Shown one piece after another: positions 17,766 to 27,500 of a DNA stretch of 64,000 bases. Source of the stretch: Flagellimonas sp. HMM57 (GTDB lineage: Bacteria; Bacteroidota; Bacteroidia; Flavobacteriales; Flavobacteriaceae); assembly GCF_021390175.1 (NCBI RefSeq), contig NZ_CP090004.1:1612001-1676000 (forward strand). The letters are read 5' to 3'. The notes under the pieces were generated by a model. That model ran no database searches and was not told where the DNA came from. It saw only the letters and a program-made list of their open reading frames with translations. Made by a program: the position numbers and the translations under genes. How positions within the stretch are numbered: position 1 is the first letter of the stretch; each line of letters starts with the position of its first letter.

Positions 17766-18083
17766 ATGGAGTTTGATACGTTCAAAGAAATCAGGAAACT
17801 ACTATGTTCAAAACATCCTCTTGTGACCGAAGGAAAAATGATGGGCTCTCCTGCAATCCACTATAACAACAAGGTCCTTGCATTTTTTTCCAGAAGCCAT
17901 AAAATGGTCTTTAAATTGGGGAAAGACTTCAAGGTTGATCAAGTCAATGTCGAACTTAGGGAATTCAATCCGTTCAAAAATAAAGGCCCTTTATCTGGTT
18001 GGTATGAAGTGGATTTTACAGAAAAAGAGGCTTGGGAAGAACTGACAGAACTGGCATTGCGCCTAGCTAAGGAAAATTCTTGA
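17766..18083 (+). CDS. Small TfoX/MmcQ-like protein
   Basis: A 105-residue cytosolic protein. The core (GKMMGSPAIHYNNKVLAFFS, then KMVFKLGKDF) resembles the N-terminal domain of TfoX/Sxy and the YjbR/MmcQ fold, in which a short beta meander is followed by helices. The 3' part (SGWYEVDFTEKEAWEELTEL) fits the closing helix. It lacks the C-terminal DNA-binding extension of true TfoX, so a competence role is not implied. It is probably monocistronic or cotranscribed with the DUF2461 gene. Confidence 0.55.
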   Translation: MEFDTFKEIRKLLCSKHPLVTEGKMMGSPAIHYNNKVLAFFSRSHKMVFKLGKDFKVDQVNVELREFNPFKNKGPLSGWYEVDFTEKEAWEELTELALRLAKENS

Positions 18084-18146
18084 AAATCTTGTCCAAATGA
18101 ACCCCATTAAATCGTCTCATTAAAAACAAACCTTAAAACTTATTAG

Positions 18147-18806
18147 ATGATTAATGAAACATATAGCCTCTTTTTTAAAGAATTAGCCAAAAACAACCAC
18201 AAAGAATGGTTCCACGCCAACAAAAAACGCTATGAAAATGATGTCAAAATGCCATTTTTAAATCTACTGAATGCCATTCTTCCCACTTTAAAGCAATGGG
18301 AAAGCAAAATTGATGAGGATTCAAAAAAAGCATTGTTTCGTATCAATAGGGACATTCGATTTTCCAAAGATAAATCCCCGTACCATACCATAATGAAAGC
18401 TGGTTTTTCTCCAGGGGGCAAAAAATCCGAACTACCTGGCTTCTATCTAGGCATTGATGCCGAAAACATCCATGTTGGTGGAGGGCTTTTTATGATTGGT
18501 ACGTCAGAACTAAAAAGGGTTCGATACAAAATTGCGGAAAACCCTGAAGCTTTGTTGTCCATTGTACAACAACCGGATTTTACCCAAAACTTTGGAAAAC
18601 TAAAAGGAGACAAAGCCAAACGATTGGATAAGGAATTAATGGTTGCAGCTGAAAAGACAGATTTGGTTTTAAACAAGCAATTTTATGCCATGGCCGAATT
18701 TCCATTGGCGCCTTTTTACGATTCTGAAAGTTTGATAGAAGAGATTTTGAATCACTTTAAAGTGATTCGACCGCTCAATACTTATCTTAATCAGACATTG
18801 GCCTAG
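18147..18806 (+). CDS. DUF2461 (TIGR02453-type) family protein
   Basis: A 219-residue protein with the family's conserved blocks: FFKELAKNNHKEWFHANKKRYE at the N-terminus, ALFRINRDIRFSKDKSPYHT in the first third, and GGGLFMIGTSELKRVRYKI in the middle. The family is widespread and of unknown biochemical function; no signal peptide is present. The start ATG at 18147 has the usual AT-rich leader. Confidence 0.88.
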   Translation: MINETYSLFFKELAKNNHKEWFHANKKRYENDVKMPFLNLLNAILPTLKQWESKIDEDSKKALFRINRDIRFSKDKSPYHTIMKAGFSPGGKKSELPGFYLGIDAENIHVGGGLFMIGTSELKRVRYKIAENPEALLSIVQQPDFTQNFGKLKGDKAKRLDKELMVAAEKTDLVLNKQFYAMAEFPLAPFYDSESLIEEILNHFKVIRPLNTYLNQTLA

Positions 18807-18839
18807 CTGAGTTTTTAATTAACTATTTAATATAAACAA

Positions 18840-19208
18840 ATGACAACACAAGAAGTAGCAGACAAATTAGTAAGCCTTTGCAGGGAAGGCAAGTATGATG
18901 AAGCCTATGGTCTTTATTCCAAAGACGCAGTAAGCCTGGAAATGCCAGGAGTGCCCAACGAAAAAACCGAAGGGCTTGATAACATACTAAAAGGTTTTGA
19001 ACAATGGGCAAGCAATATCGAAGAGACCCATGGTGGCACGGTCGGTGATCCCGTGGTCATGGGCAATCATTTTTCGGTTCCCATGTCCAGCGATGTCACC
19101 TTTAAGGGAATGGGCAGGTGCAAAATGGAGGAGCTTTGCGTATATGAGGTGGAAAATGGAAAAATAAAGAAGGCCCAATTCTTCTATGACCCTTCAACAA
19201 TGTCTTAG
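18840..19208 (+). CDS. SnoaL/NTF2-like protein
   Basis: A 122-residue protein with the NTF2-like plan: two N-terminal helices (TTQEVADKLVSLCREGKYDE), a short aromatic loop with polar residues (LYSKDAVSLEMPG), and a curved beta sheet ending in GKIKKAQFFYDPSTMS. Such proteins bind small hydrophobic ligands or act as isomerases or dehydratases; without catalytic residues to map, the function is open. It is the last gene before a bidirectional terminator. Confidence 0.75.
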   Translation: MTTQEVADKLVSLCREGKYDEAYGLYSKDAVSLEMPGVPNEKTEGLDNILKGFEQWASNIEETHGGTVGDPVVMGNHFSVPMSSDVTFKGMGRCKMEELCVYEVENGKIKKAQFFYDPSTMS

Positions 19209-19233
19209 GAGTTTATGTATCAACCCAACAGTT

Positions 19234-19260
19234 AAGCGCTTCAAATTGAGGCGCTTTTTT
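19234..19260. terminator. Bidirectional Rho-independent terminator
   Basis: The stem AAGCGC / GCGCTT with an 11-base loop is followed by a T-run on the plus strand. It lies between the convergent NTF2-like and ABC ATPase genes, and its last base is the first base of the ABC gene's stop codon. Confidence 0.75.
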
Positions 19261-19955
19261 TATCCCCCAAAGAACGTTTCGAGTTCTTTAAGCGTTTCCG
19301 CAGAAGTTTGGATGTCCTTTACAATTTCACCTTTGTTCAATACTACGATTCGTTCACAAACTTCAGTGACATGGATCAAGTCGTGGCTAGAAACCAATAC
19401 GGTAACATTTTCCTTAGTTGCCAATTCTTTAATAATACCCTTTAAGCGTATTTGGGTCGTAGGGTCGAGATTGGCAAAAGGCTCATCCAGAATCACAACT
19501 TCTGGATTGCCAATAAAAGAAGCTACAATCCCTGCTTTTTTCTGGTTTCCTTTGGATAGGTCCCGCAAGTATTTTTTCTGCCCTAGAATTTCTCCATGGA
19601 AAAAATCTTCGAACTGTGATAACAGCACATCCACATCAGCCTTGTTTCTGCCCCGTAACTCCCCAATAAAGTAGAAGTATTCCTCCGGAGTCAAATATCC
19701 TATCAGAAATGTTTCGTCGATAAATGCAGATGTAAAGGGTTTCCAATCTTCACTGGTATTTACCTGCACATCGTTATTGGTGATATGACCTGTTGTTGGC
19801 TGTATCAAATCCAAAAGAAGGCTAAAAAAAGTGGTCTTGCCAGCACCGTTGTTTCCAACTAAACCAAAACTTTGTCCTTTTGGAATGTTCAATTCGGGGA
19901 TGTTCAAGACCGTTTGGGAACCATATGTTTTAGAGAGGTCATTCGATAATATCAT
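19260..19955 (-). CDS. ABC transporter ATP-binding protein
   Basis: A 231-residue ATPase with Walker A GNNGAGKTT, a signature LSKGNQKK (a variant of LSGGQ), Walker B VVILDEPFANLDP and the switch His in VSSHD. This variant signature is common in ATPases that pair with large Bacteroidota membrane exporters. The permease partner is the DUF5687 protein directly upstream, 45 bases away. The substrate is unknown. Confidence 0.92.
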   Translation of the reverse strand: MILSNDLSKTYGSQTVLNIPELNIPKGQSFGLVGNNGAGKTTFFSLLLDLIQPTTGHITNNDVQVNTSEDWKPFTSAFIDETFLIGYLTPEEYFYFIGELRGRNKADVDVLLSQFEDFFHGEILGQKKYLRDLSKGNQKKAGIVASFIGNPEVVILDEPFANLDPTTQIRLKGIIKELATKENVTVLVSSHDLIHVTEVCERIVVLNKGEIVKDIQTSAETLKELETFFGG

Positions 19956-20000
19956 GGTATGTGTTTTAACTCTTTAAATAGCTTTTGCATAAACATATTG

Positions 20001-21476
20001 TCACGCTTTCTGTTTGTAAGCTGCCAATGTTTTATATTTTTCCTTCTTATAAATCTTTTCAATGAGTTCAAAAACCTTGTTTTTGAATACAAAACCCAAA
20101 ACTCCCGAGAGTGCCACCATTAGATAGCCCGTCATCGGATTTACCACATAATATCCTATCGCAAAAATGATGAGGGGCAATACCAATTTTGGTATAGTCA
20201 ATAACAGTGTTTTGGCATTAAACGCCTGTTTGTCCCCAAATGCTTTCTTATTTGACGTTAAATCAATGGGCGTTTTTATGTATGCCCCTCCCCAAAGTAC
20301 CAAATACGAGTTGACACCGATATTATAAACAGCTCCAACGATAATTGCCAAGTAGGCTTGCCAACCAGCTACAAAAATGTAAAAAGCACAAAGTATGGTA
20401 CTGACCATGGTCGCTATTATAATCAAGTACCATTTTGAATCGAGATATTCACGGTAGCGAATGTTTTGGCTCATCATCAGAGGATAATATGAACTGTCCC
20501 AGCTTGGCACAAACTGCCCAAAACTGAACAAAAATCCTCCTGAGCAAAAAATTCCTGCAAAGATCCCCCACACTGGACCATCATATGCTTCTACAGCTCC
20601 CGTAAAAAACAATAGCCCATAGAAAATAAATGCAAAGCTCATAATGACCGAAGTTCTGGATCGTTTATTCCGTTTGATCAACTTGATGTCGTTCTTGAGA
20701 AATGTTCCCAAATTTCCAAAACGGTTCAGCCAATCCAAGTTTTCGGTTTTAGCTTCCGATTTTTTTGTAGCCAGACCTGCATCCAGATACATGTGCTTTT
20801 TAAAATAGTTAAAAGAAGAACCGAAAAGGGCCAATAACACTGCCCATGGAATAATTGCTGTCACAGGAATATCGAACAACGTATCGAACAACGGTGCTGT
20901 GTAAGTAGTAATATCAAACCAACCGTTATATTGCGAAACACCTAAAAGGATAAAAATTCCAGCTATAAAATAGAATGCATTGTTCTTATTGTTGACCAAT
21001 ACATTGATGAAATTGTTGCAATAAATTAATGCCATAAGCCCTAAATGCCATCCCAAAACATTTGCGAAGCCATAATCCTTTGTCAATAAAACAATACTAA
21101 AGGGCACAAAAAAGAAAGCATGAGACCAGTTGAAAAAAGATACTATGGTCTTTCCGAGGGAGTAATATACCACTTGACTTTTTTTGAAAGGTAGGTATAG
21201 CAAAGGCTTTATATTCGTGATCGGCATTTTCTGTAACATATACCGAAAGACCATATCAAAAGCCAAATAGTAGATGATAAATTGATTGACCACACGCAAA
21301 GGGTCTCCCAAACCTAAATCTTCAATAAGAAAATAGGATCCTACCCCTAGACTTAAGAAAACACCAATAAAATATAATGCTCCAAAAGCCATTAAGATTT
21401 TAAACCAGATTTCTGTTCTGAAAGAAGCGGACCTAAAAAAGGATTTCCACTGAAGGTTGATAAAGTGTTTGAACAT
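20001..21476 (-). CDS. DUF5687-type ABC permease
   Basis: A membrane protein of about 491 residues with around 11 hydrophobic segments. The N-terminus (MFKHFINLQWKSFFRSASF) and the DMVFRYMLQKMPITNIKPLL stretch are characteristic of the DUF5687 family, restricted to Bacteroidota and always paired with an ABC ATPase. I take the ATG at 21476; an upstream ATG at 21494 adds MENHQP. A membrane-export role is inferred from the partner gene. Confidence 0.82.
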   Translation of the reverse strand: MFKHFINLQWKSFFRSASFRTEIWFKILMAFGALYFIGVFLSLGVGSYFLIEDLGLGDPLRVVNQFIIYYLAFDMVFRYMLQKMPITNIKPLLYLPFKKSQVVYYSLGKTIVSFFNWSHAFFFVPFSIVLLTKDYGFANVLGWHLGLMALIYCNNFINVLVNNKNNAFYFIAGIFILLGVSQYNGWFDITTYTAPLFDTLFDIPVTAIIPWAVLLALFGSSFNYFKKHMYLDAGLATKKSEAKTENLDWLNRFGNLGTFLKNDIKLIKRNKRSRTSVIMSFAFIFYGLLFFTGAVEAYDGPVWGIFAGIFCSGGFLFSFGQFVPSWDSSYYPLMMSQNIRYREYLDSKWYLIIIATMVSTILCAFYIFVAGWQAYLAIIVGAVYNIGVNSYLVLWGGAYIKTPIDLTSNKKAFGDKQAFNAKTLLLTIPKLVLPLIIFAIGYYVVNPMTGYLMVALSGVLGFVFKNKVFELIEKIYKKEKYKTLAAYKQKA

Positions 21477-21574
21477 GGGTTGGTGGTTTTCCAAAAGTTA
21501 GTACCTAAAGTACATGATTTGTTACAAAACGTATGCTTTTTTTAAAATTCACCGCTCATAATAGACCGAATCCG

Positions 21575-21582
21575 TAATTTTG
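21575..21582 (+). promoter_or_regulatory. Candidate -7 element for the ferredoxin reductase gene
   Basis: TAATTTTG matches TAnnTTTG and lies 20 bases before the ATG at 21602. A clear -33 TTG at the right distance was not found. Confidence 0.4.
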
Positions 21583-21601
21583 CAAAAAAAATTGATACTC
21601 C

Positions 21602-22651
21602 ATGAGTGATTTTCATGCATTAAAAATTGCCGCAGTAGATTCCCTAACACCAAATTCAGTAGCCCTTACTTTTGAAATCCCAGAAAATCTTAAAGATACA
21701 TTTGTCTTTACCGCAGGGCAATATATTACCTTAAAGCATCAAGTAAATGGGGACGAAGTGCGCAGAGCGTACTCTATATCATCTGCGCCATCATCAGGAA
21801 AACTTACGGTAGGAATAAAGAAAATACCAAATGGTATATTTTCTGTATACGCCAATGAACATATGGCAAGCGGCGATGTTACAGAGGTAATGCCACCTGA
21901 AGGCCGCTTTGTTTTTGAAAAAACTGAAACCGCAAAACATGTTATGGCATTTGCGGCGGGAAGTGGAATCACGCCTATCATGAGCATTGCCCAGACGGTA
22001 CTGGAAAGTAATCCTGAAAACACTTTTGTTCTTGTTTTTGGAAATCAAACTCCAGATGAGACCATGTATCGCGATGCTTTACTACAATTGCAAGAAAAAT
22101 ATGCCGAACGGTTTTTTATCCAGTGGGTGTACAGCCGTTCTTCCGAGCCAGATTGCTTATTTGGCCGTATAGAAACCTCAACCGTCAATCTCATTACAAA
22201 AAATAAATTCAAGGACACCTCTTTTGATGCATTCTACCTGTGCGGACCTGAAGAAATGATCAGTTCAGTCTCTGATACTCTTAAAAACAATGGCGTATCC
22301 GAAGAAAAAATCTTTTTTGAGCTTTTTACAAGCACCGAAACTGAAGATACCTTGGCCGAAGATTTGGAAGGAAAAACTAAAGTTGAGGTTCTGGTCGATG
22401 ATGAAACTTTTTCCCTTGTCATGGACAAAAAAGAATTGGTCCTCGATGCCATTCTTAAGGAAAATATTGATGCTCCCTATTCTTGCCAGGGTGGTGTGTG
22501 TAGTAGTTGTATTGCAAGGGTAACAGAAGGAAAGGCAGAAATGGTTAAAAATCAGATTTTGACCGATGGTGAAGTGGCAGAGGGATTGATTTTGACCTGC
22601 CAAGCACATCCAACTACAGCTACATTAAAAGTCGATTATGATGATGTTTGA
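21602..22651 (+). CDS. PaaE-like ferredoxin:NAD(P) reductase with 2Fe-2S domain
   Basis: A 349-residue flavin-iron-sulfur reductase. The FAD site is RRAYSISSAP, the NAD(P) site AAGSGITPIMSI, and a C-terminal plant-type ferredoxin domain carries the four Cys ligands in SCQGGVCSSC and LTCQ. It passes electrons from NAD(P)H to an oxygenase, as PaaE (PaaK) does in phenylacetyl-CoA epoxidation. No paaABCD genes are adjacent, so the partner oxygenase is unknown; an oxidative-stress or fatty-acid desaturase reductase is also possible. It is a single gene with a candidate promoter at 21575. Confidence 0.88.
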   Translation: MSDFHALKIAAVDSLTPNSVALTFEIPENLKDTFVFTAGQYITLKHQVNGDEVRRAYSISSAPSSGKLTVGIKKIPNGIFSVYANEHMASGDVTEVMPPEGRFVFEKTETAKHVMAFAAGSGITPIMSIAQTVLESNPENTFVLVFGNQTPDETMYRDALLQLQEKYAERFFIQWVYSRSSEPDCLFGRIETSTVNLITKNKFKDTSFDAFYLCGPEEMISSVSDTLKNNGVSEEKIFFELFTSTETEDTLAEDLEGKTKVEVLVDDETFSLVMDKKELVLDAILKENIDAPYSCQGGVCSSCIARVTEGKAEMVKNQILTDGEVAEGLILTCQAHPTTATLKVDYDDV

Positions 22652-22704
22652 TTCTTAATTGAAAAATAAAAATGGAAAGTGGAAAACGAGAATACCACCA
22701 ATCT

Positions 22705-23499
22705 TCATTTTAACTTTTCCATTTTCAATTCTTTTTCAATAGCCCTGCTTGCAGCATCATAGCCGATAGAATACGCTTTTTCAATACCTTTTTTGTCCAG
22801 CACTCCAATGGATTCCAATTCTTTGGGTTCAATGGTTAAATCACAAGCATTCACTTTTTTATGATTAGTTGCATAAATCATTAATCCTGTTACCCTGCCT
22901 GCCAATTGTAGCGAATTTTTCAGGTGTTTTTTTTCAAGCTCCCCTACTATGGAAACATTGCTTCCAATGATGAAATCTGCCTTGCCATCCACACATTCCT
23001 TTGGAAAGTTATTCATGATACCGCCATCTGCATAGAGCGAGTCGTTTATTTCAACTGGACTAAAAACCGGTGTCAGTGCTGCCGAAGCCAGAAGAGGCCT
23101 TATAAGGTTACCCTCAAAAAAAGATTTTTCTGTTCCTTTAAGTAAATCCGTGGCCACTACGTGCAATGGTTTTTCCAAGCTTTCAAAAGAATCTTTGGGG
23201 AAATAGCTTTTAAAGATGTTAAAGTATCTTTCCGTATCTATAAATCCAGGTTTACTGATAGCAAAAAAATTATATTGAAACAACGGTGTCTGCTTAAAAA
23301 ACTCCAACATGTCTCTTTCAGAATTTCCGTTCGCATATAAGGCACCAACCAGAGCGCCTACACTTGACCCTGCAATAATACTTGCCTCTATATCAAATTC
23401 TCGCATTGCTTTTATAAGGCCAATATGTGCCATGCCTCTGATTCCCCCTCCTGAAAGAACCAATCCAATACGTTTTGCCCCAACAATGTCAATTCCCAT
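22705..23499 (-). CDS. Patatin-like phospholipase
   Basis: A 264-residue cytosolic patatin. The oxyanion loop SGGGIRG (residues 16-22) is followed by the nucleophile motif GSSVG (Ser46) and the dyad Asp in DGGIMNN. These define lipid acyl hydrolases of the RssA/YchK size class. The substrate is a membrane or storage lipid ester, not predictable further. I use the ATG at 23499 (MGIDIVGAKR); an upstream start at 23526 adds nine residues. Confidence 0.9.
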   Translation of the reverse strand: MGIDIVGAKRIGLVLSGGGIRGMAHIGLIKAMREFDIEASIIAGSSVGALVGALYANGNSERDMLEFFKQTPLFQYNFFAISKPGFIDTERYFNIFKSYFPKDSFESLEKPLHVVATDLLKGTEKSFFEGNLIRPLLASAALTPVFSPVEINDSLYADGGIMNNFPKECVDGKADFIIGSNVSIVGELEKKHLKNSLQLAGRVTGLMIYATNHKKVNACDLTIEPKELESIGVLDKKGIEKAYSIGYDAASRAIEKELKMEKLK

Positions 23500-23810
23500 G
23501 ATTAATAGCGATTTAAAGCATCGCAAAAGTAATTCCTTAGGGTCAAAGCTAGCAACTTTAGTCTGTTTTTTAAGACAATATTACCGACTGCTGGGTCTGT
23601 AGTACATTCAGGTCAAAGAAATTTTTACCATACATCGAATACTTGCTATTTTTAATCTATGAAATTCTAACATGTTGATTTTCAAAACCGACCAAGCAGT
23701 CGGAATGTTAAAATTGAAGATTATCTATAAAAAATGTAATCAAGAACGCTGGTTTTCGACCTAACTTAATAGACATTTATGTCGTATGTTTATAGTATAG
23801 GTAGTAAATC
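23500..23810. other. Intergenic region with a spaced inverted repeat
   Basis: This 311-base gap between divergent genes holds no ORF. It contains one perfect 9-bp inverted repeat, CCGACTGCT (23584-23592) and AGCAGTCGG (23695-23703), whose arms are 102 bases apart. It could mark two operator half-sites or chance; nothing else is visible. Confidence 0.4.
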
Positions 23811-24509
23811 TTGAAGAATACTTTCCAAAGAAAAACAGCAGTTTTAATATTTGCGAATTCCGCTGAAGTGGATTGTCGTGAAAAAACGACTATTGCAAAT
23901 TTGGATGTATTCAACACCCTTACAGAACACACGCTCAAAATTGTTAAGGATTCGCAATTACCATTTTTTCATTTTACCGAAAAAGAACAGCATGGGTCTT
24001 CATTTGGCGAACGTTTTTCAAATGCCATTAAAGCGGTATTTGAAAAAGGGTATGAAAATATTATAACTGTAGGTAATGATAGTCCACAGCTAAAAACCTC
24101 CCATATTCTTGAAGCTGAACAACAGTTGCAATTAGGAAAAACAGTTCTTGGTCCTACGCTGGATGGGGGATTTTACTTAATGGGGCTCCATTGTTCCAAT
24201 TTTGACCCTCATCTTTTCAAAAAATTACCTTGGCAGCGTTTTGGGCTCTTCAACAAAATATCAAAACTAATTGCCGGCCAACATTCCTATTTGTTCAGAC
24301 TTCCAGTTTTACAGGATATTGATAACAAAGAAGATGCTAAAGCTTTATTGAATTTTTTCAAGACGGTTGCAGCTTCAATTCTAAAGGTTCTAAAGGAATT
24401 GTTTAAACCCTCTTTCCGGATCGTCTCGAAAAACATCCAGATTTTTCAATCAAATTTCATCGCTCTCTACTATAATAAGGGTTCACCAGTCTCGATGCAA
24501 TTTTCTTAA
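23811..24509 (+). CDS. DUF2064 (TIGR04282-type) nucleotidyl/glycosyl transferase
   Basis: A 232-residue protein with a reduced GT-A-like fold: KTAVLIFANSAEVD at the start, HGSSFGERFSNAIKAVFEKG, the acidic GNDSPQL motif and GPTLDGGFYLMGLH. These are the hallmarks of DUF2064, whose bacterial members are 'rSAM/selenodomain-associated transferase 1' and are now linked to arsenosugar synthesis. The ArsS-type radical SAM gene 8 kb downstream on the same strand fits. A tail of about 45 residues after LQDIDNKEDAKALL exceeds the usual end. The start is a TTG; no ATG is available. Confidence 0.72.
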   Translation: MKNTFQRKTAVLIFANSAEVDCREKTTIANLDVFNTLTEHTLKIVKDSQLPFFHFTEKEQHGSSFGERFSNAIKAVFEKGYENIITVGNDSPQLKTSHILEAEQQLQLGKTVLGPTLDGGFYLMGLHCSNFDPHLFKKLPWQRFGLFNKISKLIAGQHSYLFRLPVLQDIDNKEDAKALLNFFKTVAASILKVLKELFKPSFRIVSKNIQIFQSNFIALYYNKGSPVSMQFS

Positions 24510-24517
24510 ACATCGAC

Positions 24518-24544
24518 AAAATGGCACTCAACGTATGCCATTTA
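24518..24544 (+). promoter_or_regulatory. Hairpin between the DUF2064 gene and susC
   Basis: A perfect 8-bp stem AAATGGCA / TGCCATTT with a 9-base loop lies between the DUF2064 stop and the SusC start. No T-run follows, so it is not a classical terminator; it may dampen read-through or act at the RNA level. Confidence 0.4.
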
Positions 24545-24567
24545 AAGACTAACGATTAAACCCATAA

Positions 24568-27500
24568 ATGAACTATTTTTTATTGACCATTGCCCTGCTC
24601 ATTGGAGCAAGCAGTCAGGCACAACAAACCGTATCTGGTACGGTAACTGACGGCAACAATATCCCTATACCCTACGTAGACATTGTTTTGGTAGGCTCAC
24701 AAACAGGTACAATAACCGACCAACAGGGAAATTATACCATTGCAGTTCCTAATGCATCATCGGTGCTTGAATTTTCTGTTTTGGGGTATCAAAGCCAAAC
24801 CATTAGTGTAAACAATACAACCACTATTAATGTCCAACTTGTTGAATCTTCCGAACAGTTGGAAGAAGTCGTACTAACAGCGCTAGGTTTAAAACGGGAA
24901 ACCAAAGAGTTGGGCTACGTGGTACAAAGCCTTGATGCTGAAGGAGTCACTGAGGTAAAGGCAGTTAATTTTCTGGACAATCTAGCCGGTAAACTGGCAG
25001 GTGTGACCATAAATCAGGGAGCCACCGGAGTGGGTTCCACATCACGGATAAGTATTCGCGGTGAAGCTTCCTTCTCCAATAACAATCCATTGTTTGTAGT
25101 GGATGGCGTTCCCATCAATAATAATTCTGTTTTCAATTTCACCAATGAGGCTGCAGCAGGTTTTCAAGAGGTGGATTTTGGGAATGGTGCCATGGAAGTA
25201 AACCCGGACGATATTCAGGAAGTTTCAGTTTTAAAAGGGCCAAGTGCTGCGGCCCTCTACGGAACTCGTGCAGCTAATGGCGTTATTGTTATTGAAACCA
25301 AAAATGGTTCAAAAAGTAAAGGTTTGGGAATAAGTTACAATACCAGTTTTTTTGTGGATACTGCTTTTCAACTACCAGATTTTCAAAATGAATACGGGCA
25401 AGGACAATCTGGTGTATTTGAATTTGTGGATGGATTGGGTGGTGGAACGAGCGACAACATTACCTATAGTTGGGGGCCAAGACTGGACGTTGGTAATTTA
25501 ATTCCCCAGTTTGACAGCCCGGTTACCTTGCCTGATGGAACCATAGTACGGGGAGGGGATACTTCGCTATACAATAATCTACCGATTACCCCGACCGAGT
25601 TTCGTTCAAATCCGGATAATCTGAAAGACTTTTATGAAACCGGAACTACTTTTATCAACAACCTTGCTATTTCATCTGCGTTTGACAAAGGAAACTATCG
25701 GCTTTCTTTTACCGATTTACGAAGCGAATCCATTATTCCAGGTGTAAACTTGGACCGTCAAACCATTAGTGCAAGACTTTCTTTTAATCCAACGGATAGG
25801 TTACGCATCAATTCTTCCATTAGCTACGTAAACTCACAAAGCGATAACAGGCCTTCAAGTGGTTATGGTTCGGAAAATATAAACTACTCTCTGGTCGCAT
25901 GGGGGCCACGCTCCTTAAACATTGATAGTCTTAGGGATTACTGGCAACCTGGCTTGGAGGGCGTGCAGCAATTTTCATACAACTATACATTCTTCGATAA
26001 TCCATTTTTTATCCTGTTCGAAAACAGAAATTCATTCAATCGAGACCGTGTATTTGGAAATGTATCCGCATCCTACGACATTACGGACAACATCACCGCA
26101 ACGGTTAGAACTGGAATGGATTATTCAGATGAACTCCGACAGTTTAGGCGTTCGTTTAGTTCCAATCGATTTGCAAATGGAGGATATGCCGAGCACGATG
26201 TGTTTTACAGGGAAATCAACACCGATTTCCTACTGAACTACCAAAATACCTTTGGCGATTTTAAGGTCGATGTTTCACTAGGAGGAAATCGTTTGGACCA
26301 AAAAGCATTTACATCGCAGTCACAAACTACCCGTTTGGCCCAACCCGGCATTTTCAGGTTGTCCAATGCGGCATCTCCCATAGAAGTATTTGAATTTGAG
26401 TCCAATAAGCGTATCAATAGCTTTTATGGTCTGGCAAAGTTTGGGTACAAAGGTTTTCTCTTTTTGGATATAACGGGGCGTAATGATTGGTCGAGTGCGT
26501 TGGCTACGCCATTTTCCGTTGACAATACTTCGTTTTTTTATCCTTCGGTTTCCAGTAGTTTGATTCTTTCAGAAATAATAGACTTGCCTCAGGCAGTTTC
26601 ATTCGCAAAACTACGGGCAAGCTGGGCACAAGTAGGAAATGATACCAATCCCTATCAAACTACAGGTGCTTTTGTAGCGCAAACCCCATTTAATGGACAG
26701 CCTACGTTTAGCGAACAGAATGTAATAGCCAACCCCAATCTAAGACCTGAACAGACTTCTTCTTTTGAAGTTGGCGCAGATATTAGGTTGTTTGGCGACC
26801 GATTGAATTTTGATATTTCCTACTACAATGCAGTCACTAAAGACCAGATTATTTCTTTGCCTATCGGTATTTCTTCAGGTTTTACGCAGCAGGTCGTCAA
26901 TGGGGGTAAAGTTCGCGCCAAAGGACTTGAAATTATTGCGAGCGTAACGCCTATCAGCAATGCAAACTTTAGTTGGAACAGCACCTTTAATTTTAGTAGA
27001 AGCCGAGCCACCGTTGAGGATTTGCCACAGGAAGCAGGGCGTTTGACCTTAGCATTTTCCAGAGTTTATGACAGTCAAAACCAAACGGTATTTTTACAGG
27101 TCGAAGAGGGCGGTAGAATAGGTGATTTGTATGGAACAGGTTATTTAAAAAATGACAATGGGGACTTTATCTTAACGGATGAAGGTCGCTATATTCCGGA
27201 TAATACCCTACAAAAATTGGGGAACAACAATCCAGATTTTATGCTAGGTCTTAACAATCAATTCCGATACAAGGATTGGGATTTGGGTTTTTTGTTGGAT
27301 TGGCGCCAAGGTGGAATCATTGTCTCTAGGACTAGGGCGTTGGGAAATGTTGGTGGGCAATTGGCCGAAACGGCGTTTAGACCGGAAGAAGGAATTATCC
27401 CTGATGGAGTGGTTAATGTTGGTACGGATGAAAATCCAGTATTTGAACAAAACACAGTTGCTGTTACTGCAGAAAGCTATTACCGACAGTTTTTTGACCG

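Noticed and set aside
17766..18083. Competence regulator TfoX
   Set aside because: Only the N-terminal-like domain is present and the resemblance is limited.
21602..22651. Phenylacetate catabolism locus
   Set aside because: The reductase is PaaE-like, but no paaA, B, C or D gene lies nearby, and the PaaK-like gene at 54 kb belongs to the capsule cluster.
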